64,000 bases of DNA from Hyphomicrobium sp. MC1. Lineage in GTDB: Bacteria; Pseudomonadota; Alphaproteobacteria; Rhizobiales; Hyphomicrobiaceae. The stretch is from NCBI RefSeq assembly GCF_000253295.1, contig NC_015717.1:3968001-4032000 (forward strand). Direction: 5' to 3'. Both the position numbers and the translations under genes were made by a program. Below, one piece after another: positions 32,304-41,577 of this stretch. A model generated the notes under the pieces. The model was not told where the DNA came from, searched no databases, and was given only the letters and a program-made list of their open reading frames with translations. How positions within the stretch are numbered: position 1 is the first letter of the stretch; every line of letters starts with the position of its first letter.

Positions 32304-34118
32304 CTACTCAACTGCTCGGCCGGAAGTTCCTGTCTTGTTTTCGCTGCGTCGGCGTAATGTCTCGGTTTGAACCTGACGCGTCTTGCCGGACGCGTTGGCT
32401 TCGCCCTTTGAATCCAGACCACGTTCAAGCTTGGTCTTGATCTTGTCGACGTCCTCCGGCTCCGGGTCGAGCGACAAAGCCTGTGCCCACTGGAAGCGCG
32501 CTTCGCGCTCGCGGCCGACCTTCCAGAAGGCATCGCCCAGATGATCGTTCAGGGTCGGATCTTCCGGCTTGATCTCAACGGCGCGCTCCAGATAGCGGAC
32601 GGCTTCCTTGAAGTTGCCTTGCTTGTAGTGCGCCCAGCCAAGACTATCGACGATGTAGCCATCGTCCGGCTTGAGTTGCACGGCCTTCTCGATCAGGCGC
32701 GTGCCCTCTTTCAGGTTTTTACCCTGATCGACCCAGGAATACCCGAGATAGTTCAGAACGAGAGGCTGGTCGGGAGCGAGCGTCAAAGCACGCTTCAGAT
32801 CCGCTTCGGCGGCGGGCCAGTTCTTCAGCCGCTCATAGGACGTGCCGCGGGCATAGAAGTAGCCCCAGTTGCGCGGGTCGGATTTGTTGATGACCTTGAG
32901 CGCCTTGGTGAAATACGTGACGGCGCCGGCATAATCCTTGCGCGCACGCATGATATTGCCGAGCGCTTCCAACGGCCGAACGTCTTTCGGATTTTCCTCA
33001 GACAGCTTGACCAAAATCGCCTTGGCCTCGTCCGTCTTGTCGAGCGAGTTCAGATCGAACGCACGGCGAATGTCGATCGCGCTCTGCAGCGGCGTGCCCT
33101 TGGGGATCTTGTCGTACGTTTGCAGCGCCTCGTCGTAGCGCTTCACAGCTTCCTGCGCGTTGGCGAGCGCAGCGAGTGCGAAAATGTGATCGGGCTTAGC
33201 GTCGAGCGCGAGCTGGAGATAGATCGTGCCCAGGCTTACACCGCCTTCACCGGCGAGCGCTTCACCCAACCCATAAAAGACTTCCGATAGGCCGTCGGTC
33301 GCATTGGCGATGAGAAACGGCGGTTTCTTTTTCTGCTTGATAATATCCAGCATCTCCTTGGCGAGGGGATGTGGATCGCCCTGGCTCTTGGCGAGCTGCT
33401 TACTGATGACCATGCGCGCGGTTTTGAAGTCGCCGTAATGAGCAGCTGACTGAGCGTAGGCGAGCGACGTTCTGAGCGTGCGGCTGTCCTGACGGAAAAC
33501 CTTTTCATACGACGCGCGCGCGATCGCCTTGCGGCCGGCGATGTCGGCGATCAGCGCGCGGTGATAGCGCAGATAGAACTGCGCCCAGTCCGGCTGCTTG
33601 GGAAGATCGAGCGCCTTCAACGCGCCGTCCGTATCTCCGGCGGCGAGACGCGTCCAGCCGATGGCAATCGCGCTGGTGAGTTCGCCAATCGGATTTTCGG
33701 ATGCTGCCGCGAAACGCTCCTCGGCTTTCTTGTAGTCGCCGGCCTTGAACGCCGTGACGCCAAGAAGGAACTGCGACATGCGATGCGATCCCTGCGAAGC
33801 AGAGAGCTGCTCCGCAAGCGGGATGGCTTTCGGCCAATCGCCGGACATCGTTTCCATCTGGAAGGCCTGCTCGAGCAGAACCTCGTTGTCCGGATCGCGC
33901 TCAAGCGCGCGGCCGTAGAATTCAGCGGCTTCTTCGGTGTCCTGCGCGGCGCGAGCGAAACGACCCGCGAGGTAGTTGCCGAGAATGGAATTTGAAACTT
34001 CGTCCTGACCAGGTTCCTGATCTTGCGAGCGGGCCGGAGCCTCGCTGAAAAACCCGGCAACCGTCAGAGCGACCGCTACTAGGCATACACTCAGCCCACG
34101 CCCGAGGAGTCCCCGCAT
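32304..34118 (-). CDS. Tetratricopeptide-repeat exported protein
   Basis: A 604-aa protein with an N-terminal export signal (GLSVCLVAVALTVAGFFSEAPARSQ) and an array of about 12 TPR-like repeats over the rest, for example AAEFYGRALERDPDNEVLLEQ, AVTYFTKALKVINKSDPRNW and AVRYLERAVEIKPEDPTLND. Such repeats are protein-protein scaffolds. I used the ATG at 34118, which places the signal at the N-terminus and follows AAAGGGAAAA; an in-frame ATG at 34223 adds 35 basic residues. It is 68 bp upstream of ispE on the same strand, so cotranscription is likely, though no functional link is evident. Confidence 0.82.
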   Translation of the reverse strand: MRGLLGRGLSVCLVAVALTVAGFFSEAPARSQDQEPGQDEVSNSILGNYLAGRFARAAQDTEEAAEFYGRALERDPDNEVLLEQAFQMETMSGDWPKAIPLAEQLSASQGSHRMSQFLLGVTAFKAGDYKKAEERFAAASENPIGELTSAIAIGWTRLAAGDTDGALKALDLPKQPDWAQFYLRYHRALIADIAGRKAIARASYEKVFRQDSRTLRTSLAYAQSAAHYGDFKTARMVISKQLAKSQGDPHPLAKEMLDIIKQKKKPPFLIANATDGLSEVFYGLGEALAGEGGVSLGTIYLQLALDAKPDHIFALAALANAQEAVKRYDEALQTYDKIPKGTPLQSAIDIRRAFDLNSLDKTDEAKAILVKLSEENPKDVRPLEALGNIMRARKDYAGAVTYFTKALKVINKSDPRNWGYFYARGTSYERLKNWPAAEADLKRALTLAPDQPLVLNYLGYSWVDQGKNLKEGTRLIEKAVQLKPDDGYIVDSLGWAHYKQGNFKEAVRYLERAVEIKPEDPTLNDHLGDAFWKVGREREARFQWAQALSLDPEPEDVDKIKTKLERGLDSKGEANASGKTRQVQTETLRRRSENKTGTSGRAVE

Positions 34119-34358
34119 CGACTTTTTCCCTTTGCTGCCGGAAGCCAATTCGATTCCTGCGGCGGCGAGCCTAGCAAAGATATCGCGAGCTTGGCGACAA
34201 GCTTTACGTGAAAAATAAGACATGAGCCGAAATTGCTAACTGTTATCAACCGTCAACGCCTATCGGCATAACGCTCAGCCAGCGCAGCAATTAAGCCCCC
34301 GCATGCTGGAACGGCGCCGAATTTCGGACGCCGGATTACCAGCATTTGAAGTACATCG

Positions 34359-36041
34359 TCACATTCCGGCGTAATTTGGCCCGCCGCCACCTTCGGGGCA
34401 CGTCCAATTGATATTTTGGCTCGGGTCTTTGATGTCGCAGGTTTTGCAATGGACGCAATTCTGCGCGTTGATCTGGAAACGCGGCTCGCCGCCATCGCCT
34501 TGTACGACCTCATAAACGGCGGCAGGGCAATAACGCTGCGCCGGTTCGGCGTATTCCGGCAGATTGACCGTAATCGGCACGGTCGGATCGAGAAGCTTCA
34601 AGTGAACCGGCTGATCTTCTTCGTGATTGGTCGCCGAGAATGACACATTTGTCAGCCGGTCAAACGTCAGCTTACCGTCGGGTTTGGGATAGGCGATCGG
34701 CTTGAAGTTCTTGGCCTTGCTCGTTGCCAGCGCGTCGTTCTTGCCGTGCTTCAACGTGAAGCCAAGGCCAACGCCGGAAATGATGGTGTTGAGCCAAAGA
34801 TCTGTGCCGCCCAGCAGCACGCCGAGTACCGTTCCGAAGCGGGACCAGAACGGCTTCATATTGCGCACGCGCTTCAGATCGCGCGCGATGTCGCCGGTGC
34901 GGACTTCCGTCTCGTAGGCATCGAGCCTGTCGTGCGCACGACCTGCCGCGATCGCGTCCGTGACGGCGTCTGCCGCAGCGATGCCGGACAGGATGGCGTT
35001 ATGGCTGCCTTTGATACGCGGCAAGTTGACCATTCCAGCTGCGCAACCCAGAAGCGCGCCGCCGGGAAAGACGAGATCGGGGAGCGACTGCCAGCCGCCT
35101 TCCGTGATCGCGCGCGCGCCGTAGCCGATCCGCTTGCCACCTTCGAACGTGTCGCGAATGGCGGGATGGGTCTTGAAGCGCTGAAACTCTTCGTATGGCG
35201 AGAGGTACGGGTTGGCGTAGTTCAAGTGAACGACGAAGCCGACCGCAACGAGATTCTCGCCGTAGTGATAAAGAAAGGAGCCGCCGCCGGTTTTGTTGTC
35301 GAGCGGCCAGCCGAAAGAGTGCTGCACGTAGCCCGGCCGATGTTTCTCCGGCGCGACCTGCCAAAGTTCCTTGAGGCCGATGCCGTACTTCTGCGGCTCG
35401 TGGTCGTTGGCAAGGTCAAAATGGCGGATGAGGCCTTTGGCCAGCGATCCGCGAGCACCTTCCGCGATCAGCGTGTACTTGCCGCGCAGTTCCATGCCGC
35501 GCACGAAACTGTCCTTCGGCTCACCATCGCGGCCGACGCCCATATCGCCCGTCGCGACGCCGACGACGGCGCCCTTCTCATCGTAGAGCACTTCGCTTGC
35601 AGCAAAGCCCGGATAGATCTCGACGCCCAGTTCCGCCGCCTGATCGCCAAGCCATTTGCACAGTGCGCCGAGGCTGACGATGTAATTGCCGTGGTTGTGC
35701 ATCAGCGGCGGCATCGGCCAGTTCGGCAGGCGCAATTTGCCCGCGGGGCCAAGGACCAAGAACACGTCTTCTGTAACGGGCGTTTCGACAGGCGCGCCGC
35801 GCTCTTTCCAATCGGGGATGAGACGATTGAGACCAATCGGATCGATGACCGCGCCGGACAGAATATGGGCGCCGACCTCGGAGCCCTTCTCGACCACCAC
35901 GACGGAGATATCGGACCCTGTTTCGGCTGCTTTCTGCTTCAAGCGGATCGCTGCGGCCAGCCCGGCAGGGCCAGCGCCCACGATCACTACGTCGAAGTCC
36001 ATTGCCTCGCGGGCCGGCAGGTCGGCGGCGTCAACGGCCAT
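34359..36041 (-). CDS. Electron transfer flavoprotein-ubiquinone oxidoreductase (ETF-QO)
   Basis: Passes electrons from ETF (fatty-acid, amino-acid and methylamine-type oxidations) to ubiquinone at the membrane. The 560-aa enzyme has the N-terminal FAD motif DVVIVGAGPAGLAAAIRL, the ubiquinone/FAD region, and the C-terminal 4Fe-4S cluster site CPAAVYEV...NCVHCKTCDIKDPSQNINW (given in part). I chose the ATG at 36041 behind AGAGGTG; a second ATG directly precedes it. It is a single-gene unit, divergent from the UDG gene. The stretch 34118-34359 upstream of the TPR gene holds nothing else clear. Confidence 0.94.
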   Translation of the reverse strand: MAVDAADLPAREAMDFDVVIVGAGPAGLAAAIRLKQKAAETGSDISVVVVEKGSEVGAHILSGAVIDPIGLNRLIPDWKERGAPVETPVTEDVFLVLGPAGKLRLPNWPMPPLMHNHGNYIVSLGALCKWLGDQAAELGVEIYPGFAASEVLYDEKGAVVGVATGDMGVGRDGEPKDSFVRGMELRGKYTLIAEGARGSLAKGLIRHFDLANDHEPQKYGIGLKELWQVAPEKHRPGYVQHSFGWPLDNKTGGGSFLYHYGENLVAVGFVVHLNYANPYLSPYEEFQRFKTHPAIRDTFEGGKRIGYGARAITEGGWQSLPDLVFPGGALLGCAAGMVNLPRIKGSHNAILSGIAAADAVTDAIAAGRAHDRLDAYETEVRTGDIARDLKRVRNMKPFWSRFGTVLGVLLGGTDLWLNTIISGVGLGFTLKHGKNDALATSKAKNFKPIAYPKPDGKLTFDRLTNVSFSATNHEEDQPVHLKLLDPTVPITVNLPEYAEPAQRYCPAAVYEVVQGDGGEPRFQINAQNCVHCKTCDIKDPSQNINWTCPEGGGGPNYAGM

Positions 36042-36180
36042 CATCACCTCTTTTGGATGTTCGAAAGTCCATCGGTTTCGATTAGGTTGCGGGAGGGAAA
36101 GCGTCAAGTTGACCAATAACGCGCCATAGTCTGTTGCCGATGCGTGCAATTGACGGCGCGCATCTTTATTGTCGGCCCCA

Positions 36181-37059
36181 ATGACGAACTCTTACGATAA
36201 AGACGAAATGCTGGCGCTGCTCGATTGGTTTCAAGCCATGGGCGTCGATGCGGCCGTTGGCGAAACGGCGCACGATTGGCTGGCGCGCGGAGATGAGGCG
36301 CCAGGGGCCGGTTTTTCCTGGCCGGAACGCGACGCGCCGGAGCGCGAAAAAGCCGCGCCGACCGCCCGTCCGGCAGCACCGTCACAATCGGCGCGACCGG
36401 GAACCGCGCGAAGTGCGCCGGGGCTCGATCCGAGCCGACCACGCGCCGCGACGCCGCTCGGCGCCAGCGAAGCCGAAACGGGCGCCCGCCGCATCGCGCG
36501 CGCCGTCACATCGCTTGAAGGGCTGGAAGCAGCGCTGCAGGCTTTCGACGGCTGCGGCCTCAAATCGACGGCAACGAAGCTGTGCTTCTATCGCGGCGCG
36601 CCGCAGTCCGACATTATGTTCATCGGCGAAGCGCCGGGACGAGACGAGGATTTGGCGGGCAAACCGTTTGTCGGCCGCGCGGGGCAACTGCTCGACAAGA
36701 TGCTTGCCGCAATCGGGCTGTCTGAAGCTGACGTGCACATCACCAATATCGTCTATTGGCGGCCGCCTGGAAACCGCACGCCGACGCCACAGGAAGCGCT
36801 GTCCTGCCGGCCTTTTCTCGAACGGCAAATCGAGCTTGTCGCGCCGAAGATGCTGGTCGCCGTGGGCGGCGCGGCGGCGAAGGAAGTGCTTGGCGCAACG
36901 GAAGGCATCATGCGGCTTCGAGGCAGATGGCGCGAGGTGCAAGTCGGGGAGCGTAAAATCCCGGCTATCGCCACGTTGCATCCGGCGTATCTACTGCGAA
37001 CACCTGCCGCCAAGCAGCTCGCGTGGATGGATCTGCTACAAATCAAGTCGAAGCTTTAG
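36181..37059 (+). CDS. Uracil-DNA glycosylase, family-4-like
   Basis: A 292-aa base-excision repair enzyme. The first about 100 residues are an extra charged and proline/alanine-rich region. The catalytic domain has the water-activating motif GEAPGRDEDLAGKPFVGRAG, NIVYWRPPGNRTPTP and the DNA-intercalating TLHPAYLLR. In most family-4 enzymes a Cys precedes RPP and helps bind a 4Fe-4S cluster; here Tyr-Trp stands there, and only single cysteines remain (CGLKST, KLC, SCRPF). The start is the ATG at 36181. moaB follows 20 bp later. Confidence 0.85.
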   Translation: MTNSYDKDEMLALLDWFQAMGVDAAVGETAHDWLARGDEAPGAGFSWPERDAPEREKAAPTARPAAPSQSARPGTARSAPGLDPSRPRAATPLGASEAETGARRIARAVTSLEGLEAALQAFDGCGLKSTATKLCFYRGAPQSDIMFIGEAPGRDEDLAGKPFVGRAGQLLDKMLAAIGLSEADVHITNIVYWRPPGNRTPTPQEALSCRPFLERQIELVAPKMLVAVGGAAAKEVLGATEGIMRLRGRWREVQVGERKIPAIATLHPAYLLRTPAAKQLAWMDLLQIKSKL

Positions 37060-37079
37060 ACAACACAACGAGGCTTGCC

Positions 37080-37622
37080 ATGGCCGGCATCGACGCCGAA
37101 CGCCAATTCGTTCCCATCCGCATCGCAATCCTGACGATGTCGGATTCCCGCACGCTCGCGGAAGATACATCGGGCGCCTATCTCGAGCGCGCCATTGGCG
37201 AAGCGGGACACGAACTCGCCGACCGCAAGCTCGCGAAAGATGACAAGGCACAAATCCGCAGCATCGTGGAGGGATGGATCAACGATGCGTCCGTCGATTG
37301 CGTCATCACGACTGGCGGGACGGGCTTCACGGGACGGGATGTTACGCCGGAAGCGGTGAAGCCGCTGTTTGAGAAGGAGATCGAAGGGTTCGCGATCCTG
37401 TTTCACATGCTGTCGTATCAGAAGGTCGGCACGTCGACGATCCAGTCGCGCGCATGCGGGGGCGTGGCGCGCGGAACCTATATTTTCTGTCTGCCGGGCT
37501 CGACGGGCGCATGCAAAGACGCCTGGGAAGGCATCCTCAAGCTCCAGCTCGATATGCGCCACAGGCCGTGCAATTTCATCGAAATCCTGCCACGGCTCGA
37601 AGAGCATCGCACATCGGCGTGA
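37080..37622 (+). CDS. moaB: Molybdenum cofactor biosynthesis protein MoaB (MogA/MoaB fold)
   Basis: Molybdopterin adenylyltransferase-type protein. The 180-aa product from the ATG at 37080 has IAILTMSDSRTLAEDTSGAY, VDCVITTGGTGFTGRDVTPE and SRACGGVARGTYIFCLPGST, the characteristic MoaB nucleotide and molybdopterin motifs. The short form and the GTSTIQSRA stretch fit MoaB rather than MoeA. The UDG gene ends 20 bp upstream on the same strand, so both are probably one transcript. It converges with the GT2 gene. Confidence 0.92.
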   Translation: MAGIDAERQFVPIRIAILTMSDSRTLAEDTSGAYLERAIGEAGHELADRKLAKDDKAQIRSIVEGWINDASVDCVITTGGTGFTGRDVTPEAVKPLFEKEIEGFAILFHMLSYQKVGTSTIQSRACGGVARGTYIFCLPGSTGACKDAWEGILKLQLDMRHRPCNFIEILPRLEEHRTSA

Positions 37623-37633
37623 GACAAGCGCGC

Positions 37634-38341
37634 TTAAGCGCCGGTTTCGACCTTGCCCTGAAGACGCGCGATCATGCTGACCGGAATGCCCGCGCCGTAC
37701 AGCATATGACAGATCTGGTTGCGGAACGATCGCGAGAGATACCCGTCGCGCCGATAACGCTCCGCCGACGTCACGGCATTGGCATCGAGAATTGTGAGGC
37801 GCCGGCGTCCGATACGGCGCGCCAAGTCCAGATCTTCCATGATCGGCAGATTGCGGTAGCCGCCGACGTCATCGAACAGGCGGCGCGGAATCAGCAAGCC
37901 CTGATCGCCATAAGGCACGCGCAGGAGCTTACAGCGCAACTGCACGACCAGTTCGAGCAGCCGCGGCGCCAGGCCCTTGTCATCGAGACGGAACGTGAAG
38001 GCGCCCGCGGCCATCGACCGTTCGCCGAAATCGACGCGGCGCATGAACGACGTTGCACTGCGTTCCCAGCCGTCTTCCAGGACGGTATCCGCATTCAAAA
38101 AAAGGAGCCAAGGAAAGCGGGCGATTTCAGCGCCCTGGGCCAACTGGCCGCCACGTCCGGGCGCGCTCTTGACGATATCGGCCCCGGCCTGATCGGCTAC
38201 CTCAGCAGTCTTGTCCGTCGACCCGCCATCGACGACGATGACCTGCTTAACGAGTCCGTCCACTGCCGCCGGAACCAGGGCAGACAGCGTCGCCGGTAAC
38301 GTATGTTCAGCATTCCGAGCGGGAATGATTACTGAGATCAT
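37634..38341 (-). CDS. GT2 family glycosyltransferase (TIGR04283-like)
   Basis: A 235-aa GT-A enzyme: ISVIIPARNAEHTLPATLSA at the N-terminus, the nucleotide-binding VVDGGSTDKTAE, the metal-binding LFLNADT (a variant of DxD), and PYGDQGLLIPRRLFDDVGGY with EDLDLARR as acceptor/catalytic region. It most resembles the TIGR04283 family associated with arsenosugar or related small-sugar transfer; no arsenic gene is near, so the substrate is open. The start used is the ATG at 38341, although the frame is open further to 38410. Confidence 0.82.
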   Translation of the reverse strand: MISVIIPARNAEHTLPATLSALVPAAVDGLVKQVIVVDGGSTDKTAEVADQAGADIVKSAPGRGGQLAQGAEIARFPWLLFLNADTVLEDGWERSATSFMRRVDFGERSMAAGAFTFRLDDKGLAPRLLELVVQLRCKLLRVPYGDQGLLIPRRLFDDVGGYRNLPIMEDLDLARRIGRRRLTILDANAVTSAERYRRDGYLSRSFRNQICHMLYGAGIPVSMIARLQGKVETGA

Positions 38342-38494
38342 TCTCTTTTCCTGACACGTCAATCCGCGCACGGCAAGGCGCGCCGAGTCGCGGGGCTTAA
38401 CCAATCGCAATGGCGCGGTTTGGCTGCCGCTTGTTCTTTCTTTGTTCTTTGTTATGTGCTATTGGCTGATCATATTCAGCAACGACCTCGAACA

Positions 38495-39607
38495 ATGGCG
38501 CCCGACCGAGACCATCAGAACCCCCTCCCCGCCCCTCATGCCGTCGATTCGGAGCGGCGGCGCGGGCGGGGCGCACGGACGAATAAAACCGGCCGGTTCG
38601 AAGCCGAGGTCCACGAAGCCTTCGACGACGGCTGGGAAAGCCTCGGCGATCTCGACGCCTTCAAGACCGAGGTGATCGAAGAAGCCGCAAAGTCGATCAT
38701 CTCCCACAACGACAGCCCGGACGTTTCGTTCGAAAGCTCGATCAATCCGTATCGGGGGTGCGAGCATGGCTGCATTTATTGCTACGCGCGACCAAGCCAT
38801 TGCTATCTGGGGCATTCGGCGGGCCTCGACTTTGAAACGAAGCTCTATGCTAAGCCGAACGCCGCCACTCTGCTGGAGCGTGAATTCAAGAAGCCGAGCT
38901 ACCGACCGCACACAATTGCGCTCGGCGGCAACACCGACCCTTATCAGCCCATCGAGCGGGAGCGGCGGATTACGCGCTCGATCCTAGAGGTGATGGCGCA
39001 GACAAACCATCCGGTCGGCATCATCACGAAGTCGGCGCTGGTGGCGCGCGACATCGATATCCTGGCGCCGATGGCCGAGAAAAATCTGGCGCGCGTCGCG
39101 GTGTCGATCACCACGCTCGACCGCCGCGTAGCGCGGGCGATGGAACCTCGGGCCGCGACGCCGCCGAAGCGTCTCGAAACCGTGAAGAAGCTTGCCGACG
39201 CCGGAATACCCGTCACAGTCATGGTCGCTCCGATCATTCCCGGGCTGACCGACCACGAGATCGAACCCATCCTGGAAGCGGCGCGCGATGCCGGTGCTTG
39301 CAATGCTGGATATGTGCTTCTGCGCCTGCCGCTCGAAATCAAAGATCTCTTTCGCGAATGGCTGGCGGAAGAATTTCCAAACCGTGCCGACAGAGTGATT
39401 TCGCTTTTGCGATCGATGCACGGCGGGCGCGATTACACACCGGACTTCGGAGTGCGCCAGGTCGGGCGCGGACCATATGCGACGCAAATCGCGCTGCGCT
39501 TTCGGCTGGCCAAGAAGCGTCTCGGTCTCGGCGAAGAACGAGTTGCCTTGCGAACCGATCTCTTCCTGCGTCCCGGTAACGGTGGACAACAGCTCTCCCT
39601 GCTTTGA
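38495..39607 (+). CDS. PA0069 family radical SAM protein
   Basis: A 370-aa radical S-adenosylmethionine enzyme. The cluster motif CEHGCIYCYARP supplies CxxxCxxC, followed by GGNTDPYQPIERERRITR, ITKSALVARDIDIL and MVAPIIPGLTDHEIE, matching the PA0069/SPL-like family. No substrate is known for this family; members resemble spore photoproduct lyase. The start used is the ATG at 38495, preceded by a low-complexity hydrophobic stretch that is unlikely to be coding. rnhB follows 32 bp later on the same strand. Confidence 0.85.
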   Translation: MAPDRDHQNPLPAPHAVDSERRRGRGARTNKTGRFEAEVHEAFDDGWESLGDLDAFKTEVIEEAAKSIISHNDSPDVSFESSINPYRGCEHGCIYCYARPSHCYLGHSAGLDFETKLYAKPNAATLLEREFKKPSYRPHTIALGGNTDPYQPIERERRITRSILEVMAQTNHPVGIITKSALVARDIDILAPMAEKNLARVAVSITTLDRRVARAMEPRAATPPKRLETVKKLADAGIPVTVMVAPIIPGLTDHEIEPILEAARDAGACNAGYVLLRLPLEIKDLFREWLAEEFPNRADRVISLLRSMHGGRDYTPDFGVRQVGRGPYATQIALRFRLAKKRLGLGEERVALRTDLFLRPGNGGQQLSLL

Positions 39608-39639
39608 CAGCTTGATCTGCGCGATGACCAAACTGGCGA

Positions 39640-40281
39640 ATGAAAATCGCCGATTCGCGCATCAAGCCGACGTTCGAACTCGAAGCTGCCGAACATCAGC
39701 TCGGGTTTCGGCCGATCGCGGGCGTTGACGAAGCCGGGCGCGGCCCGTGGGCGGGACCGGTCGTTGCGGCGGCCGTCATTCTCGATCCCGATAAAATTCC
39801 AGCGAATATCGACGACAGCAAAGCGCTTGATGAAGAGTCCCGCGCCTATCTCTTCAATCGCATCATGAAGGTCGCCATCGTCGGCGTCGGCATCGCGGAG
39901 GTCGATCGCATCGATCGCGATAACATTCTTGCCGCGACGCTGTGGGCGATGGCGCAGGCCATCGGGCAACTCGCCAACGCGCCGAAGCTTGTTCTGGTTG
40001 ACGGCAATAAGGCGCCGCGGGTCGCGATGACGACGCGAACCATCATCAAAGGCGACGCGAAGTGTCTGTCCATTGCGGCGGCTTCGATCATCGCGAAAGT
40101 CACACGCGACCGCATCATGGTACAGATGTCGCGCGATTATCCGGGATACGGCTTCGAGCGTCACAAGGGTTACGGCACGCCGGAACATCAGGCTGCCATC
40201 AACAAGCTCGGCGTTTCGCCGCTGCACCGGCGCTCATTCAAGCCCGTGCAGCTCGCGCTCGGCCTCGGCGCCCTCGTCTAA
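39640..40281 (+). CDS. rnhB: Ribonuclease HII
   Basis: Cleaves RNA in RNA-DNA hybrids, including single ribonucleotides in DNA. The 213-aa product has PIAGVDEAGRGPWAGPVVAA with the first catalytic Asp-Glu, DDSKALDEESR, VLVDGNKAP with the central Asp, and SIIAKVTRDR plus YGFERHKGYGT. Length and motifs are typical. A second RNase H gene (rnhA) lies at 57238. It precedes ccrM on the same strand with a 170-bp gap. Confidence 0.95.
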   Translation: MKIADSRIKPTFELEAAEHQLGFRPIAGVDEAGRGPWAGPVVAAAVILDPDKIPANIDDSKALDEESRAYLFNRIMKVAIVGVGIAEVDRIDRDNILAATLWAMAQAIGQLANAPKLVLVDGNKAPRVAMTTRTIIKGDAKCLSIAAASIIAKVTRDRIMVQMSRDYPGYGFERHKGYGTPEHQAAINKLGVSPLHRRSFKPVQLALGLGALV

Positions 40282-40318
40282 ACGATATGTTTTCCGTAAA
40301 CGGATCAGGTTGCAGATC

Positions 40319-40373
40319 GAATCAAAAAATATAAATCGCTTGCGCGTCGTTTGAGCGTATCCAAGCCCGATTC
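40319..40373. promoter_or_regulatory. Two GANTC sites upstream of ccrM
   Basis: GAATC at 40319-40323 and GATTC at 40369-40373 lie 132 and 82 bp before the ccrM start. GANTC is the site methylated by CcrM-type enzymes. In Caulobacter the ccrM promoter contains GANTC sites and responds to methylation state (known). No CtrA-type TTAA-N7-TTAA box is seen between rnhB and ccrM. Confidence 0.45.
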
Positions 40374-40454
40374 CCATGATGTACAAAGCTCGGCAGCCCG
40401 TTGCGTAAGTTGATGGCGGGCGCTCAGTTCATAGTAGCGTACAGGTTCGAGTTC

Positions 40455-41570
40455 ATGGGTTCGCGTCGCGTCAAGGGCCGCTCGGAAAGCGGAAAGATTC
40501 TTATTGGTGATTGCATTGCTGAGCTGAAGAAGCTCGAAAGCTCCAGCGTCGATCTCATCTTCGCCGACCCGCCGTATAATTTGCAGCTTGCGGGCGACCT
40601 CCTCAGACCGAACAACACAAAAGTCGACGGCGTCGACGATCAGTGGGACAAATTCGACGACTTCGCCGCCTATGATTCCTTTTGCCGCGCCTGGCTTGCC
40701 GAATGCCGCCGCGTGCTGAAACCGGATGGCGCGATCTGGGTGATCGGCTCCTATCACAACATCTTTCGCCTCGGCGTCGCGATCCAGGACCTCGGCTTCT
40801 GGATTCAGAATGACGTTATCTGGCGCAAAGTGAACCCGATGCCGAACTTCCGCGGCAAACGCTTCACCAACGCGCATGAAACAATGATCTGGGCGGGCCG
40901 CGATAAGAAATCGCGCGTGACGTTCAACTACGAAAGTCTGAAAGCATCGAACGATGACGTTCAAATGCGTTCCGATTGGCTGTTTCCGATCTGCTCGGGA
41001 CCTGAGCGCCTGAAGGACGACGGTGGCCGCAAGGCGCATCCGACGCAAAAGCCAGAAGCGCTACTTCATCGCATTCTGATCGCTTCGACGAAGCCTGGCG
41101 ATACGGTGCTCGATCCGTTCTTTGGCACAGGCACGACGGGCGCCGTCGCCAAGCGGCTCGGCCGCAAGTTCATCGGCATCGAGCGGGACGTCGATTATGC
41201 GAAAGCGGCGGACGAGCGGATCGCGAAGGTTCGGCCGCTCGATCTCGACTCGATCGAAGCGATCCCGTCGAAGCGCAACGAGCCGCGCATTCCGTTCGGG
41301 CAGATCCTGGAACTCGGCATTCTCGAACCGGGCCGCAAGCTGTTCGATCCGCGCCGCGAAGTGCGCGCCGAAGTTCGCGCCGACGGCACGCTGTTCTATG
41401 CCGGGCAGCAAGCTTCCATTCATCGGCTTGGCGCCATCGTTCAAGGCAAGTCGGCGTGTAACGGCTGGACGTTCTGGCACTACGAGGTCGAAGGAAAACT
41501 TAAGCCCATCGACGCACTCCGCTCCGAGGCTAAGCGTCAGCTCGGGTTGAACGGCCGCATCGCGATCTGA
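40455..41570 (+). CDS. ccrM: Cell-cycle-regulated adenine DNA methyltransferase CcrM (GANTC)
   Basis: A 371-aa beta-class N6-adenine methyltransferase. Motif IV is DPPYNLQL, the SAM loop VLDPFFGTGTTGAVA, and the second signature AHPTQKPEALLHRI. The about 90-residue C-terminal extension (RIPFGQILELGILEPGRKLF, then ACNGWTFWHYE) is the DNA-recognition domain specific to CcrM. It methylates hemimethylated GANTC after replication and is near-universal in Alphaproteobacteria. The start is the ATG at 40455. Two GANTC sites lie upstream, and a long inverted repeat follows the stop. Confidence 0.95.
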   Translation: MGSRRVKGRSESGKILIGDCIAELKKLESSSVDLIFADPPYNLQLAGDLLRPNNTKVDGVDDQWDKFDDFAAYDSFCRAWLAECRRVLKPDGAIWVIGSYHNIFRLGVAIQDLGFWIQNDVIWRKVNPMPNFRGKRFTNAHETMIWAGRDKKSRVTFNYESLKASNDDVQMRSDWLFPICSGPERLKDDGGRKAHPTQKPEALLHRILIASTKPGDTVLDPFFGTGTTGAVAKRLGRKFIGIERDVDYAKAADERIAKVRPLDLDSIEAIPSKRNEPRIPFGQILELGILEPGRKLFDPRREVRAEVRADGTLFYAGQQASIHRLGAIVQGKSACNGWTFWHYEVEGKLKPIDALRSEAKRQLGLNGRIAI

Positions 41571-41577
41571 AGTCATT

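Noticed and set aside
32237..32533. N-terminal extension of the ispE frame by about 100 codons
   Set aside because: The extension lies inside the TPR gene in another frame and is Arg/Ser-rich; IspE starts at MSKLEFAPAKIN.
34746..36119. 457-codon open frame antisense to ETF-QO
   Set aside because: Shadow frame: the ETF-QO FAD and 4Fe-4S motifs are all encoded on the opposite strand, and the antisense translation shows no family motif.
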